A stretch of DNA of 64,000 bases from Candidatus Bathyarchaeota archaeon (GTDB lineage Archaea; Thermoproteota; Bathyarchaeia; Bathyarchaeales; Bathycorpusculaceae). Made by a program: the position numbers and the translations under genes. Below, piece after piece: positions 25,088 to 33,195 of this stretch (its first letter is position 1; each line of letters opens with the position of its first letter). Below the pieces are notes generated by a model. The model worked only from the letters and a program-made list of their open reading frames with translations. It did not search any database and was not told the origin of the DNA. The stretch lies in assembly GCA_026014595.1 (NCBI GenBank), contig JAOZHY010000028.1, positions 120,905-184,904 of the forward strand. The letters are read 5' to 3'.

Positions 25088-25972
25088 CTATTTCTCTTCA
25101 ACAGCGTTTTCTAATATGCCGATTCCTTCGATTTCGATGCGCACCACATCACCGTTTCTCAACCACTTCTTAGGCTTCAACGCCATTCCCACACCTGCGG
25201 GTGTGCCTGTGGCGATTATGTCGCAGGGCTCCAACGTCATCACGCGGCTCAGCTGGTGCACGATTTGGCTGACGTTGAAAACCATGTTCCTTGTGGTGCC
25301 GTTCTGGCGGAGTTCGCCGTTGACCCATGTGCGGATAGCCAAGTCCTCCGTGTTCCTGAGCTGGTTTTCGGTGGTTATGCAGGGTCCTGTGGGCGCGAAG
25401 GTGTCGAAGCTCTTTCCCCGCGTCCACTGCCCGTCCTTGAACTGGAAGTCCCGCGCTGAGACGTCGTTGAACACGGTGTAGCCGAAAACGTGGCTTTTCG
25501 CTTCCGCCTCTGAGATGTTCTTGGCGGTTTTGCCCATCACGATGCAGAGTTCGCCTTCGTAGTCCAGTTCCTTCACGAACCGGGGCTTGATGATTTTCAT
25601 GTTTGGACCTGTTATCGCGGTGTGAGGCTTCATGAAGATTACCGGCTCGTCAGGCACGCGAGAGTTGGTTTCGGCGGCATGATCGAAATAGTTCAAGCCC
25701 AAACAGATAATTTTTGGCGGAAAAGCGATAGGCGCAAGCAACGTCACCGCGCTAAGCGGCACCGAAACAGCCGCCACGTCGCTACCATCTGCCTTTTCAA
25801 TCAGTTTTTCCACCGTTTTCACCGTTTCCTCCCCTTGCTTGATGAAGCCTTCCAGTGTCTGCGGCACCTCTTCCCCGAAGCGCTTCGCCAACGCAGGCAA
25901 GGATAAAACAACTTGTTGGTTGAGGACACCGTAGCTTTCTCGGTTTCGGTAACAGTACCGCGCGATTCTCAA
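25088..25972 (-). CDS. fumarylacetoacetate hydrolase family protein
   Basis: FAH-fold enzyme, probably acting on a 2-keto acid (hydrolase, decarboxylase or isomerase; the exact substrate cannot be read). 294 residues. Typical features: ICLGLNYFDHAAET, EPVIFMKPHTAITGP, the metal-binding ELDYEGELCIVMG with EGE, GYTVFNDVSARDFQ, and the C-terminal DIIATGTPAGVG. Start TTG 25972 gives MRIARYCYRNRESYG, the usual FAH N-terminal strand. A TATA-like box at 26216-26223 on this strand would give a leader of about 220 bases that includes repeat copy 2. Confidence 0.85.
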   Translation of the reverse strand: MRIARYCYRNRESYGVLNQQVVLSLPALAKRFGEEVPQTLEGFIKQGEETVKTVEKLIEKADGSDVAAVSVPLSAVTLLAPIAFPPKIICLGLNYFDHAAETNSRVPDEPVIFMKPHTAITGPNMKIIKPRFVKELDYEGELCIVMGKTAKNISEAEAKSHVFGYTVFNDVSARDFQFKDGQWTRGKSFDTFAPTGPCITTENQLRNTEDLAIRTWVNGELRQNGTTRNMVFNVSQIVHQLSRVMTLEPCDIIATGTPAGVGMALKPKKWLRNGDVVRIEIEGIGILENAVEEK

Positions 25973-26066
25973 TGCCTAATCGCCTTTGTGATTACCTGAG
26001 GTGTCGAAAAAATAAAAGGATGCGCTTCCAAAAAAAGCCTCTGCACCTCATGCTGAATGCTAATGA

Positions 26067-26198
26067 AGCATATTTGGCGCCTATTAGTGGTTGGTTGCAG
26101 GAACCTATAGAGGGGGTAGGGGTCGCTATTGGCGCAGAAACCCGCCAAACCATGTTGAAAACGGGAAATGAGAGGGTTCGTCCGCAGAGCTGAACGCG
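26067..26198 (+). repeat. 132-bp repeat family copy 2
   Basis: 132 bp from AGCATATTTGGCGCC to GCTGAACGCG, identical base for base (by eye) to the inverted copy at 28720-28851. It contains small hairpin-forming parts on the minus strand: TTGGCG/CGCCAA and GGTT/AACC around CCTGC. A TATATAAA box lies at 26216-26223, about 18 bases beyond the GAACGCG end. It sits between the stop of secY and the start of the FAH-family gene. Confidence 0.92.
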
Positions 26199-26245
26199 TC
26201 TCCAACACTGTTCAGTATATAAAGGGGGCTATAGTCTTTTCCACG

Positions 26246-27670
26246 TTATTCGCCGAGTATCCGCCTGAACGCTGGGAACATTTCCGCTGCACGCTCACGC
26301 ATCAGCAGCTCATAATACTGGTAGATTATGCCCACCGCCAGCAAAATTCCCGTTCCCGAACCGAACACGCCTAAGAAATCCGCGATGCCCGCAATCAGTC
26401 CGATGATTATTCCGCCCATAACCGTCACCACCGGAATGTAACGCTTCAAAATCGCCACAATTGGACGTTCAGAACGTCTGTAACCAGGAATCTGCATCCC
26501 CGAATCCATCAACTGTTTTGCCACTCTGTCCGGACCCAAACCACCGACCTCTAACCAAATTAGTGAGAAAACAGCGCAGAACGCCACCAAAATCCCCAAA
26601 TACGCCAACGCCCGTAAGGGTTCAGCAGCCACGCCCTGAATATTGTGCGGCGGAGTCACAAAATAAGCCAGACCACCTACAGGCTGCAAGCTCTGCTGAC
26701 CACCATCCGACGACACATATTTGTATGAACCGATAATGTCAATAAACAGGTTCTGCCCAGGCAAAGGCTGCCCCTGCCAAGTCCAAATAAGCTGCGAAAA
26801 GAAATATACGTTCGCAAACAACGCAGACGCAAAAATAACTGGGAGATTGGAAACATACAACAACTTAATCGGATACCGGCTGCGGAAACCCTTGTATCCC
26901 GCATAAGTCATCGGCAACTCAATCCGGACACCCTCCAAATAAATAATCACCAGAAACGTCCCAATGGTGGCAAAGAACCCGATAAGCGAATTCGAATACT
27001 CCAAACCAAAAATCCACGAATTCAACGTCTGCGCGCCACTCAAAAGCACCGAAAGCGACCCCGCAAACAAACCCGATGCTGGCGAAAACATCGACCACAA
27101 AATATTCTGAGCAACCCCAGCCATAATAAACAAACTGATTCCACTACCAAGTCCCCAACCCTTCTGAACCAACTCATCAAGCAACATCACAATCACACCA
27201 GCCGCCAACAACTGCAGAAAAATCACAATCGCCGCAGTACCCAAACTGCCGAACGCGCCATACATGCCGCTTACTAAGTAAGCTGCAGCCTGAACGCCTG
27301 TAAGCACGATTGAAAAAACCTTACTGGCCACTGTGAATAGACCTCTGTCTTCAGGATTTGACATATCACATTCGATGATGGATGAGCCAGCGAGCAATTG
27401 TAGGATCAGGCCTGCTGTAACGATGGGCCCGATGCCGAGTTCCATGAGGGTGCCGCGGTTTGACGCGAAAATTACTCTCAGCGCGCCGAACTGGTCCTGT
27501 ATGTTCGAGGAAATTCCGAATAGCGGAATCTCGGACATCACAAGATAAATGATCAGGACTATGGCGGTCCAGAAGATTTTCTCGTTAAAACTGACTTTGC
27601 GTTCGGGAACCTTGATCTCCGGCAGTACTCTCCCGACAGGTTTGAAGAGTCGTAGAAATCTTCCGGCCAT
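26246..27670 (-). CDS. secY: preprotein translocase channel subunit SecY
   Basis: Ten-TM protein-conducting channel (Sec61 alpha homologue). 474 residues with archaeal features: the N-terminal KVSFNEKIFWTAIVLIIYLVMSEIPLFG region quoted as KVSFNEKIFWT and SEIPLFG, the plug-region EL(G)IGPIVTAGLILQLLAGS block, and the cytoplasmic loop RSRYPIKLLYVSNLPVI quoted as GFRSRYPIKLLYVSN. Start ATG 27670. It is last in an operon with the Hsp20-like gene and uL15, ten bases after uL15. Unlike the usual spc order, no uS5/uL30 precede it and no adk follows. Identical inverted repeats bracket the operon. Confidence 0.95.
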   Translation of the reverse strand: MAGRFLRLFKPVGRVLPEIKVPERKVSFNEKIFWTAIVLIIYLVMSEIPLFGISSNIQDQFGALRVIFASNRGTLMELGIGPIVTAGLILQLLAGSSIIECDMSNPEDRGLFTVASKVFSIVLTGVQAAAYLVSGMYGAFGSLGTAAIVIFLQLLAAGVIVMLLDELVQKGWGLGSGISLFIMAGVAQNILWSMFSPASGLFAGSLSVLLSGAQTLNSWIFGLEYSNSLIGFFATIGTFLVIIYLEGVRIELPMTYAGYKGFRSRYPIKLLYVSNLPVIFASALFANVYFFSQLIWTWQGQPLPGQNLFIDIIGSYKYVSSDGGQQSLQPVGGLAYFVTPPHNIQGVAAEPLRALAYLGILVAFCAVFSLIWLEVGGLGPDRVAKQLMDSGMQIPGYRRSERPIVAILKRYIPVVTVMGGIIIGLIAGIADFLGVFGSGTGILLAVGIIYQYYELLMRERAAEMFPAFRRILGE

Positions 27671-27680
27671 TTAGTTATCG

Positions 27681-28103
27681 TTACTCTCCGTGTTCCTGAG
27701 GTGTGGTTATGATCTTTCCGCCTGCTTGCTTGATTTTTTCTGCTGCAGTTTTTGAGTATGCGGCTATGGTGATTGTGAGGGGTTTGGTTATTTTGCCTGT
27801 GCCGAGGAGTTTTGTGTATCCAAGGTTGGTGAGGTTTATTTCGTTGGTTGAAGTTGTGTTGGATATTTCTTCGAGTTTTTGGAGGTTGAGGGTTTTTTCT
27901 TTTTGTTTGAGGCTTTGGGGTGAGGTGAAGCCTTTTTTGCTGAAGTAGTCGGGTTCGTAGGTTGTTACGTAGCTCCACGTATGTTTGTGGCGTCCGACTT
28001 TTCGGTAGCCCTTTGAGCCTGTGTCGCGGTGTTGTCCTATTCTGCCGTATCCTTGTGTGCGTGAGCCGCGTGTTTTTCTGATTTTTCTGAGTTTGTGTGG
28101 CAT
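27681..28103 (-). CDS. rpl15: 50S ribosomal protein uL15
   Basis: Large-subunit ribosomal protein uL15. 140 residues. The N-terminal Gly/Arg-rich region KTRGSRTQGYGRIGQHRDTG and the following KVGRHKHTWSYV are typical of the archaeal form. The C-terminal globular part includes GYTKLLGTGKITKPL and AAEKIKQAGGKII. Start ATG 28103 lies four bases after the Hsp20-like gene stop; secY follows after ten bases. The arrangement implies one transcript for all three. Confidence 0.93.
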   Translation of the reverse strand: MPHKLRKIRKTRGSRTQGYGRIGQHRDTGSKGYRKVGRHKHTWSYVTTYEPDYFSKKGFTSPQSLKQKEKTLNLQKLEEISNTTSTNEINLTNLGYTKLLGTGKITKPLTITIAAYSKTAAEKIKQAGGKIITTPQEHGE

Positions 28104-28107
28104 GTTT

Positions 28108-28596
28108 TTATCCGGCTTTTTTGTTTATGGTTTGTTCTTTTTCGGCTTTTTTTAGTTTGATTTCGAGCACTCCGTTTTTGTAGGTAGTGCTAACGGTGTT
28201 GGGTATGACTACTTTGGGAAGATTTAAACTTTTATAGTATCTGCGGTCTTTGGCTTTGGCGGATAGGGTTAATTTTTGGTCTTTTACGTCTATTTTGAGG
28301 GTTTCTTTGTTGAAGCCTGCGATTTCGGCGACTATGGTTATCCAGTTTTTTTCTTGGAAGATGTCGATGAGGGGTTTAGGTGGTTTGAGTTTTCTTTTAT
28401 TGAGGTTTTTGGGGAGGTGGTAGTTTGAGGGGTGGTTTATTCTTCCGTAGCGAAGGGGTTCAATGTGTAAGGTTTTGGAGTGGTTTTTAACGCTGTGCTC
28501 CTCCAAGTCTGGCAAGTCCAGCCAACGCAAGTGCTTTCTGCTTCTCCGCCATTTCGCGCTCAAGTCTGTTTCTCCTAAATACAATGGCATCTTCAC
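28108..28596 (-). CDS. Hsp20/alpha-crystallin-like protein in the uL15-secY operon
   Basis: 162 residues. The first 85 residues are basic and not recognised. The C-terminal part (about 86-155) is an alpha-crystallin-like fold: ITIVAEIAGFNKETLKIDVKDQKLTLSAKA in parts, ending with the Hsp20 signature region TTYKNGVLEIKLKK. Compare SKSTYKNGVLEVTLHIRK-type ends in the Hsp20 at 54379. The start is GTG 28596, with ATG two codons later. A TATA-like CCCTTTAAATAGGG lies at about 28697-28708, right beside repeat copy 3. A chaperone gene heading a uL15-secY operon is unusual; a role in ribosome or membrane insertion is speculative. Confidence 0.7.
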   Translation of the reverse strand: MKMPLYLGETDLSAKWRRSRKHLRWLDLPDLEEHSVKNHSKTLHIEPLRYGRINHPSNYHLPKNLNKRKLKPPKPLIDIFQEKNWITIVAEIAGFNKETLKIDVKDQKLTLSAKAKDRRYYKSLNLPKVVIPNTVSTTYKNGVLEIKLKKAEKEQTINKKAG

Positions 28597-28719
28597 AGTA
28601 ACTATAAAACGTATCGCAAAGACCGCACCGTTTTTCCCGCATTTCCCCTTGGTTCAGGAATCTTGTTTTCTAACGCTCGGAGCAGTCTAAAGCTCCCTAT
28701 TTAAAGGGTCCTCTGATAG

Positions 28720-28851
28720 CGCGTTCAGCTCTGCGGACGAACCCTCTCATTTCCCGTTTTCAACATGGTTTGGCGGGTTTCTGCGCCAATAGCGACCCCT
28801 ACCCCCTCTATAGGTTCCTGCAACCAACCACTAATAGGCGCCAAATATGCT
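28720..28851 (-). repeat. 132-bp repeat family copy 3
   Basis: 132 bp, the inverted twin of 26067-26198. It lies 12 bases from the end of the unknown gene at 28864 and upstream of the Hsp20-like/uL15/secY operon. A palindromic TTTAAA box at 28700-28705 sits beyond its CGCGTTC end, as in copy 2. Copies 2 and 3 enclose a segment of about 2.8 kb. Confidence 0.92.
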
Positions 28852-28863
28852 GGTTCGGGAGGA

Positions 28864-29256
28864 TTAAACTATGTAGAATGCTTTGCCGTTTTCCTTGATT
28901 TGTTTTTTCAGCCATTCTTCGCTTATGAGACACCATTTCGATTCGTTGCCCTCAATGCGTAACACCAGAATCAAGTCGAAGTTGTCAAGTTTAGCGTATT
29001 CAATCAGCATGCGGTAAGTTGCTTGGCTTATTTCAACTTCAAGGTCTTGGAACTGCTTGTCTCTGAGTTTTCTCGCGTGGAAAACAGCCTTAAGCATGTC
29101 GGCGCCTTCTTGAAATTGAACGTTTACCTTGTTAACATAATATACAGTGTCACGGTAGCTCAAAATGACGTTCCGCGCGTTTTCCGATTTGACTTCGCTA
29201 TGCTCCTCCAATGGTTGCCAGCTTCCTTCGCTGACATGCAAAAAGAGGGATAGCAA
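28864..29256 (-). CDS. unknown protein next to the integrase
   Basis: Not recognised. 130 residues with no TM segment; mixed alpha/beta composition, with SYRDTVYYVNKVNV, LVLRIEGNES and a C-terminal KWCLISEEWLKKQI. The start is uncertain: TTG 29256 is the most upstream, preceded by a weak ribosome site. It follows the integrase on the same strand by 63 bases and ends beside repeat copy 3, so it is either the last gene of the integrated element or the first host gene beyond it. Confidence 0.45.
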   Translation of the reverse strand: MLSLFLHVSEGSWQPLEEHSEVKSENARNVILSYRDTVYYVNKVNVQFQEGADMLKAVFHARKLRDKQFQDLEVEISQATYRMLIEYAKLDNFDLILVLRIEGNESKWCLISEEWLKKQIKENGKAFYIV

Positions 29257-29319
29257 TTAAGCGCTCTTCCACATAGACATATTGCTTTTTTCACGGACAT
29301 AGACCCTTTCCAACATAGC

Positions 29320-30459
29320 TCATTTCCTCTTTCGGTAGATAGGCACGTTTTCGCCGCTGTCAAACCTCACGAACTCAAAGCCCGCAGTGATTAACGCATC
29401 TTCTTCCTGACTTGTCCGCGGTCTCTTCACGATGTACTCGTCACTTGAGAAGTTGCCGTGTTGGTAGCGGTCTGTGTTTGAAATACTCACGTGTCCTAAC
29501 AGGTTTTTTACCGCGTAGATGTCGCCTGTTTTCTCGTATTCCATGCTGGCACGCCAATGCCTTAACGTGTGAAAGTGGATTTGCAAGAGCCGAGGGTTCT
29601 GGGTTTTTTCAGCAAGTTTTTTCCGTGTGCGGTTGAAGATTTTCCGCTGTGAAACAAACGTAGGATTAAAGACGTATTCTCCATGGTTCTTCTTTAGTTG
29701 TTTAAGCATCCAAAGGGTCTTTTCTGAAACTTTGATTGTTCTGGTTCTGCTGCCTTTAGCTGGATGGTTTATTGCAATTGTTTGGTTTTTCTCGTTTATG
29801 TCTGTCCACTGGATTCTTCTTATTTCGCTGATTCTTGCGCCTGTATCCTTTGCCACTTGGAGAAAAGCCGCGGTTGTTTTACTGCATGAGTTGATTAATA
29901 GGTCTATTTCTTCCTCTAGCGGATAGAAAGGTTCCTTAGCTTTATAGCGGATTTTGACAGGTTCCCAATCAATGTTGAACGCTTTTGTGAATGCCTTATA
30001 GGTTTTTACCATGTTGAATTTCTGCGGTATCGTCATTTCCTCTGTGGCGAGTATGGTTTCAACGGTTTCAGGTTTCAGTAGGTCGGCGCCATATTTGAGT
30101 AGTTTAGTTAGGTCGTAGGTTCTGCTTTTTATCGTGGTTTCTGCTAGTTGCCGTTTCTTCATTTTCCATTGGAACTCAACGATTAAGCCCTGTTGTGTTT
30201 GGTCTATCCCTTCTCCCGCGACAGTCTTGGTTTCTGTCGCTGAGTCCAAATTTTTCGCCTCGAGGCGCAGTATTTGGCAGTTCCTATTTTCTCGGAAAAC
30301 CCTATTTGAATTGTTATGTCCGCCGCTGAACCTATAACCGCAGCTTCGGCAAAGCCAGCGTTGAACGCTGCCGCCGTCGGCAAGGTAGCGAAGCCCAGCA
30401 CGAAACAGCTTACTGGAACCGCATTCAGGGCAATGTTGGGCAGCAGCAGACTCCGCCAT
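29320..30459 (-). CDS. tyrosine recombinase/integrase with N-terminal zinc ribbon
   Basis: Site-specific recombinase that likely integrates the element. 379 residues. An N-terminal zinc ribbon is formed by Cys10, Cys13, Cys37 and Cys40, an add-on not seen in plain Xer proteins. A SAM-like core-binding domain follows (about 88-175). The catalytic set is complete: Arg209 in GARISEIRR, probable Lys235, His297 and Arg300 in HTLR, His323 in LLGHVS and Tyr332 as nucleophile. Start ATG 30459 overlaps the upstream primase stop by one base (TGATG), so the two are translationally coupled. The catalytic domain is uninterrupted. Confidence 0.88.
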   Translation of the reverse strand: MAESAAAQHCPECGSSKLFRAGLRYLADGGSVQRWLCRSCGYRFSGGHNNSNRVFRENRNCQILRLEAKNLDSATETKTVAGEGIDQTQQGLIVEFQWKMKKRQLAETTIKSRTYDLTKLLKYGADLLKPETVETILATEEMTIPQKFNMVKTYKAFTKAFNIDWEPVKIRYKAKEPFYPLEEEIDLLINSCSKTTAAFLQVAKDTGARISEIRRIQWTDINEKNQTIAINHPAKGSRTRTIKVSEKTLWMLKQLKKNHGEYVFNPTFVSQRKIFNRTRKKLAEKTQNPRLLQIHFHTLRHWRASMEYEKTGDIYAVKNLLGHVSISNTDRYQHGNFSSDEYIVKRPRTSQEEDALITAGFEFVRFDSGENVPIYRKRK

Positions 30460-32201
30460 CAGCTAACCTCTCCAGACTCATACGGCTTGAAACCGCGACA
30501 CGTACCAGGACAATTAAACAGAGGCGTCAAACAGTCAGGATGCGGATGCTCACAGGAAGGCTTATGGAAATGCTGGCAGTCCTTAGCCGCTACAAACGGT
30601 TGGTCTTGTGGCACACGTGGCACACGTGTACTATATCCCCCTATAATTAAGTCCCCAATTCTGGCGCGGGGTATCCGACCTGTGCCATCTGTGCCATTTT
30701 CAGCTTCAGAAACATCATTTTGTTGTTTTAAAGTCGTTTGCTGCTGGTCTTCGCTGGTGTCAACGGTTTTTTCTTCTTCCTCAGGTAGCTTCCGCAAGTC
30801 AATGCCTATCCAACAGCGTTCACGTTTGCCATTAACAAGCCGTTTACCTTCGCTGATTTTTGGCGTGTTTTTCAATCGGCTAACTAAGGCTTTCTCATTC
30901 TCATTTTCCAAGCCGTAAAAGTCACAGTATTCCTTGTAGGCGTCGTGAACTTCGGCTCTGCCTTTGTAACTATTTTTGTTAAAAATCACAATTTCAGAAA
31001 TGAAGGCTCCGATGGTGTCGCTGGCGCGCTGAAACAGAATTTCTGTTTCCTGTTGTGTTTTGCCTTCCGTAAAGTAGCCTTGCGAAAGCAGTCGGTGTAA
31101 GCCTTCCAGCATCCAGTTTAATATTCCGCTGCGCTCTGTTGCGTCATTTAGCCAAACCCGTTCGATGTTGCTGATTTTGTTTTTTCCAATAAACTCATAT
31201 GGAAAAGTTACAAATAAGCGTCTTTCCTTGAATGCGGTCGTGTTATCGTCCACTTTCGGGAATCTGTTTGCGATAACTGTTATTTTCGCCGTGTTGCGGA
31301 ACTTTATGGTTTTCTGTTTGCATTTTATTTCTGCTTCTATTGTATCCTGCCCTGTAGCTGCTTTAAGCAGTTCAGTCCGTAATGCTTTTTTGTTGTTTAT
31401 GGTTGGCTCGTTGCATGTGTTAAAAAGTTTGCCAAAAAGTCTTTCCATAGCGAAACGATGATAACCATCAAACTCCTCCAGCGGCACACTTGAACAGTTC
31501 TCAGCACCCAGTATGCCCTCCATCGTACGCGTCCATACACCTTTGCCGTTTCTACCGGTACCATATAACCACATTATTTTGTGCTCGCGGTAATCGGGTA
31601 ACAATAAGAAACCCGACCATTCTTGTAGCGTAAAAATATCCTCTGGCTTCAAAACTTGCTTGAGCCACTCTTTGAAGTTGGGACAGTCCGCATCCTTGTT
31701 AAAAGTCACAGGTATCGAGTGGAAAGCCATCTCTTCCAGCGTAAACGGTGAAAGCTCACCTGTCTCAACGTCCAAGAGGCCGTTTTCTACGGCGATTTTC
31801 TTGCTGAAAACTACGTCCTCATAAGTTAAACTTTTCAACGTATGCAGAATATTAGTGTAATGATGTGCCTTGTCTTCATCGCCTAAAATGCGCGTAACGA
31901 TTTCCTTCAGTTTTGTTTCGCCGTTTCGGACCCAAATGCCTTTAGCCTTGTCACCATAAAATAGCATCTCAGATTGCCGATCTGTCTTGAAGTGCTCGTT
32001 TTTAGCTAGCCATTGTGCCACACGTGCGGGTTTAAAGCCGAGTTTCCGTTCGGGGTCGTCGCAAAACTGCGCGAAGCACGGGTAACTTTTTTTGGGCTTG
32101 TACTGTTTCAATCTTTCTTCCCATTCAAGGCGTTCAGGCGTCTTTGTTTCAGTAGACATTCCTGGCGGGACATCAGACTCCGCGTAGTTGTCAGCGGTCA
32201 T
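30459..32201 (-). CDS. SF3 helicase / P4-type primase of the integrated element
   Basis: Replication protein of the D5/P4 primase-helicase group. 580 residues: an N-terminal region with no evident primase catalytic motif, a D5_N-like part (about 95-190), then the SF3 helicase with Walker A GTGRNGKG at 214-221, the Asn-containing sensor in ITVIANRFPKVDD, and ERRLFVTFPYEF. A winged-helix-like part (about 400-450) follows, then a Glu/Gln-rich linker and a Cys/His-rich tail (CQHFH, CEHPHPDC, CPGTC) that may bind zinc. Start ATG 32201 is preceded by GAGGAG. It should unwind or prime the element's origin, for which the adjacent stretch 32202-32905 is the candidate. Confidence 0.85.
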   Translation of the reverse strand: MTADNYAESDVPPGMSTETKTPERLEWEERLKQYKPKKSYPCFAQFCDDPERKLGFKPARVAQWLAKNEHFKTDRQSEMLFYGDKAKGIWVRNGETKLKEIVTRILGDEDKAHHYTNILHTLKSLTYEDVVFSKKIAVENGLLDVETGELSPFTLEEMAFHSIPVTFNKDADCPNFKEWLKQVLKPEDIFTLQEWSGFLLLPDYREHKIMWLYGTGRNGKGVWTRTMEGILGAENCSSVPLEEFDGYHRFAMERLFGKLFNTCNEPTINNKKALRTELLKAATGQDTIEAEIKCKQKTIKFRNTAKITVIANRFPKVDDNTTAFKERRLFVTFPYEFIGKNKISNIERVWLNDATERSGILNWMLEGLHRLLSQGYFTEGKTQQETEILFQRASDTIGAFISEIVIFNKNSYKGRAEVHDAYKEYCDFYGLENENEKALVSRLKNTPKISEGKRLVNGKRERCWIGIDLRKLPEEEEKTVDTSEDQQQTTLKQQNDVSEAENGTDGTGRIPRARIGDLIIGGYSTRVPRVPQDQPFVAAKDCQHFHKPSCEHPHPDCLTPLFNCPGTCRGFKPYESGEVS

Positions 32202-32443
32202 GGCGGCGGCTCCTCACTCGGCTTTTTGTCCAACTTGCAGGAGCTTTGCCTTTTTTCGCGCGCGGTAGCGTCTTTGAACCTCACGGAGGAACTTTCTTAC
32301 TTGTGGACTGTGTTTATACTTTTTTTTCAACGTCTATACACCTTTGAAAAAAGCAGTCGATATACCGACTTTATAAGCCGTGTTCTAAGAAAACTTTGGT
32401 CGTCGATGGGGGGACAATAGCCTGACTAGGTAGTGACTTTTTC

Positions 32444-32617
32444 CATACTTCAAATATGTCAATACATAGACACATCACGACTGCCTTGAAGCCTTTTCCA
32501 CAATTGCGCCGTTTCTGTCAAAGCCTTCATATTTAGGCATATCACGTATGTTTGGAGGCATACCAGATATGTTTGAATATTCCTGTAAAGTTTAAACAGA
32601 GACGCGTCTGTCTAAAC
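32444..32617. repeat. iteron-like repeats and palindrome near the primase
   Basis: Two direct 19-mers, GGCATATCACGTATGTTTG (32536-32554) and GGCATACCAGATATGTTTG (32557-32575), with a 21-base period and three mismatches, plus a weaker relative CATACTTCAAATATGTC (32444-32460). Each unit is itself near-palindromic (CATA...TATG). Fifteen bases further on, GTTTAAACAG (32590-32599) and CTGTCTAAAC (32608-32617) form an inverted repeat with one mismatch. Confidence 0.65.
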
Positions 32618-32752
32618 AAGATTGAACAGGACGCCTCAAACCACTCATTTTTCTCACTTTTCTAATATAGTTTAATTGATTGTGTTGAGTGAATAAGAGA
32701 GAAAACTGTCGCGTTCTCACTTTCCTAAAACTTTCCCCATCCATTGTCCATG

Positions 32753-32773
32753 CGTCAACCTGCTAGGTTGACG
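32753..32773. repeat. perfect 9-bp hairpin in the element's gene-free stretch
   Basis: CGTCAACCT-GCT-AGGTTGACG: nine perfect base pairs around a 3-base loop. No T-run follows on either strand, so it is not an obvious terminator. It may be a protein-binding palindrome, or a structural element of the origin. Confidence 0.6.
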
Positions 32774-32882
32774 ACCATGAAACCGTGAACCTCTCGCAAG
32801 TTCAGCGCCATCATCCGGAAGTGGCAGAGTTTGCAGTGTTTAGCCTACCCTAAACAGCACAAAAATGCGAGACGCGGATGAC

Positions 32883-32918
32883 GCAGAAAAAAGAGAGACG
32901 GCAGGCTATTGTCTGCCG
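32883..32918 (-). terminator. hairpin and T-run after the two-TM protein gene
   Basis: On the minus strand CGGCAG, an eight-base loop containing the stop codon, CTGCCG, then TCTCTC and a run of Ts. This ends the operon of tiny genes of the integrated element. Confidence 0.55.
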
Positions 32919-33178
32919 CCGCTGAATCCGCGGATGATGTAGCCGATGATGGCGCCTGCAACCACAATCAACGGGACCACGACTGCAAGACCGAAAGCGT
33001 TCCACGAGGCAGTGAAGATGTTGGTTGCTGTCGAGTTCGCAGTTGGGTTAGTGATGTTTGGCATTGCCGTCTGGAACGTGGCGAGGACATAGACGCCGAT
33101 GACAAGAGCCACGACTGTAACGATTAAGGCAACTACAAGACCGATGCTTCCACGGTTGTCTTTTGAAATGCTTCTCAT
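32906..33178 (-). CDS. small two-TM protein, capsid- or pilin-like
   Basis: 90 residues. A basic N-terminus (MRSISKDNRG) precedes a hydrophobic stretch at about 11-33; a polar Asn/Thr/Pro-rich loop follows; a second hydrophobic stretch lies at about 61-82, then a short basic tail. Two readings are possible. The RG-S boundary before the first hydrophobic stretch resembles a class III signal peptide of archaeal pilins. The size and two-TM layout within an integrase/helicase element also match major capsid proteins of spindle-shaped archaeal viruses. Start ATG 33178. A terminator overlaps its end. Neither reading can be proved from sequence alone. Confidence 0.55.
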   Translation of the reverse strand: MRSISKDNRGSIGLVVALIVTVVALVIGVYVLATFQTAMPNITNPTANSTATNIFTASWNAFGLAVVVPLIVVAGAIIGYIIRGFSGGRQ

Positions 33179-33195
33179 TGTTAAGTTTTCACCTC

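Larger units (their letters stand above)
32202..32905. other. gene-free stretch of the element, candidate origin
   Basis: About 700 AT-rich bases with no credible gene. It contains an inverted repeat AGTCG-ATATAC-CGACT (32355-32370) next to TTTATAAG, three CATAT/ATATG iterons (32444-32575), a 10-bp inverted repeat around ACGCGT (32590-32617) and a 9-bp perfect hairpin (32753-32773). The density of repeats beside the helicase gene suggests a replication origin plus the primase promoter. Confidence 0.5.

Noticed and set aside
28765..28962. Open frame of 65 codons starting in repeat copy 3 (MVWRVSAP...)
   Set aside because: The same frame in copy 2 continues into different sequence, and copy 1 has a 2-base length change that shifts it. 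The constraint is not at protein level.
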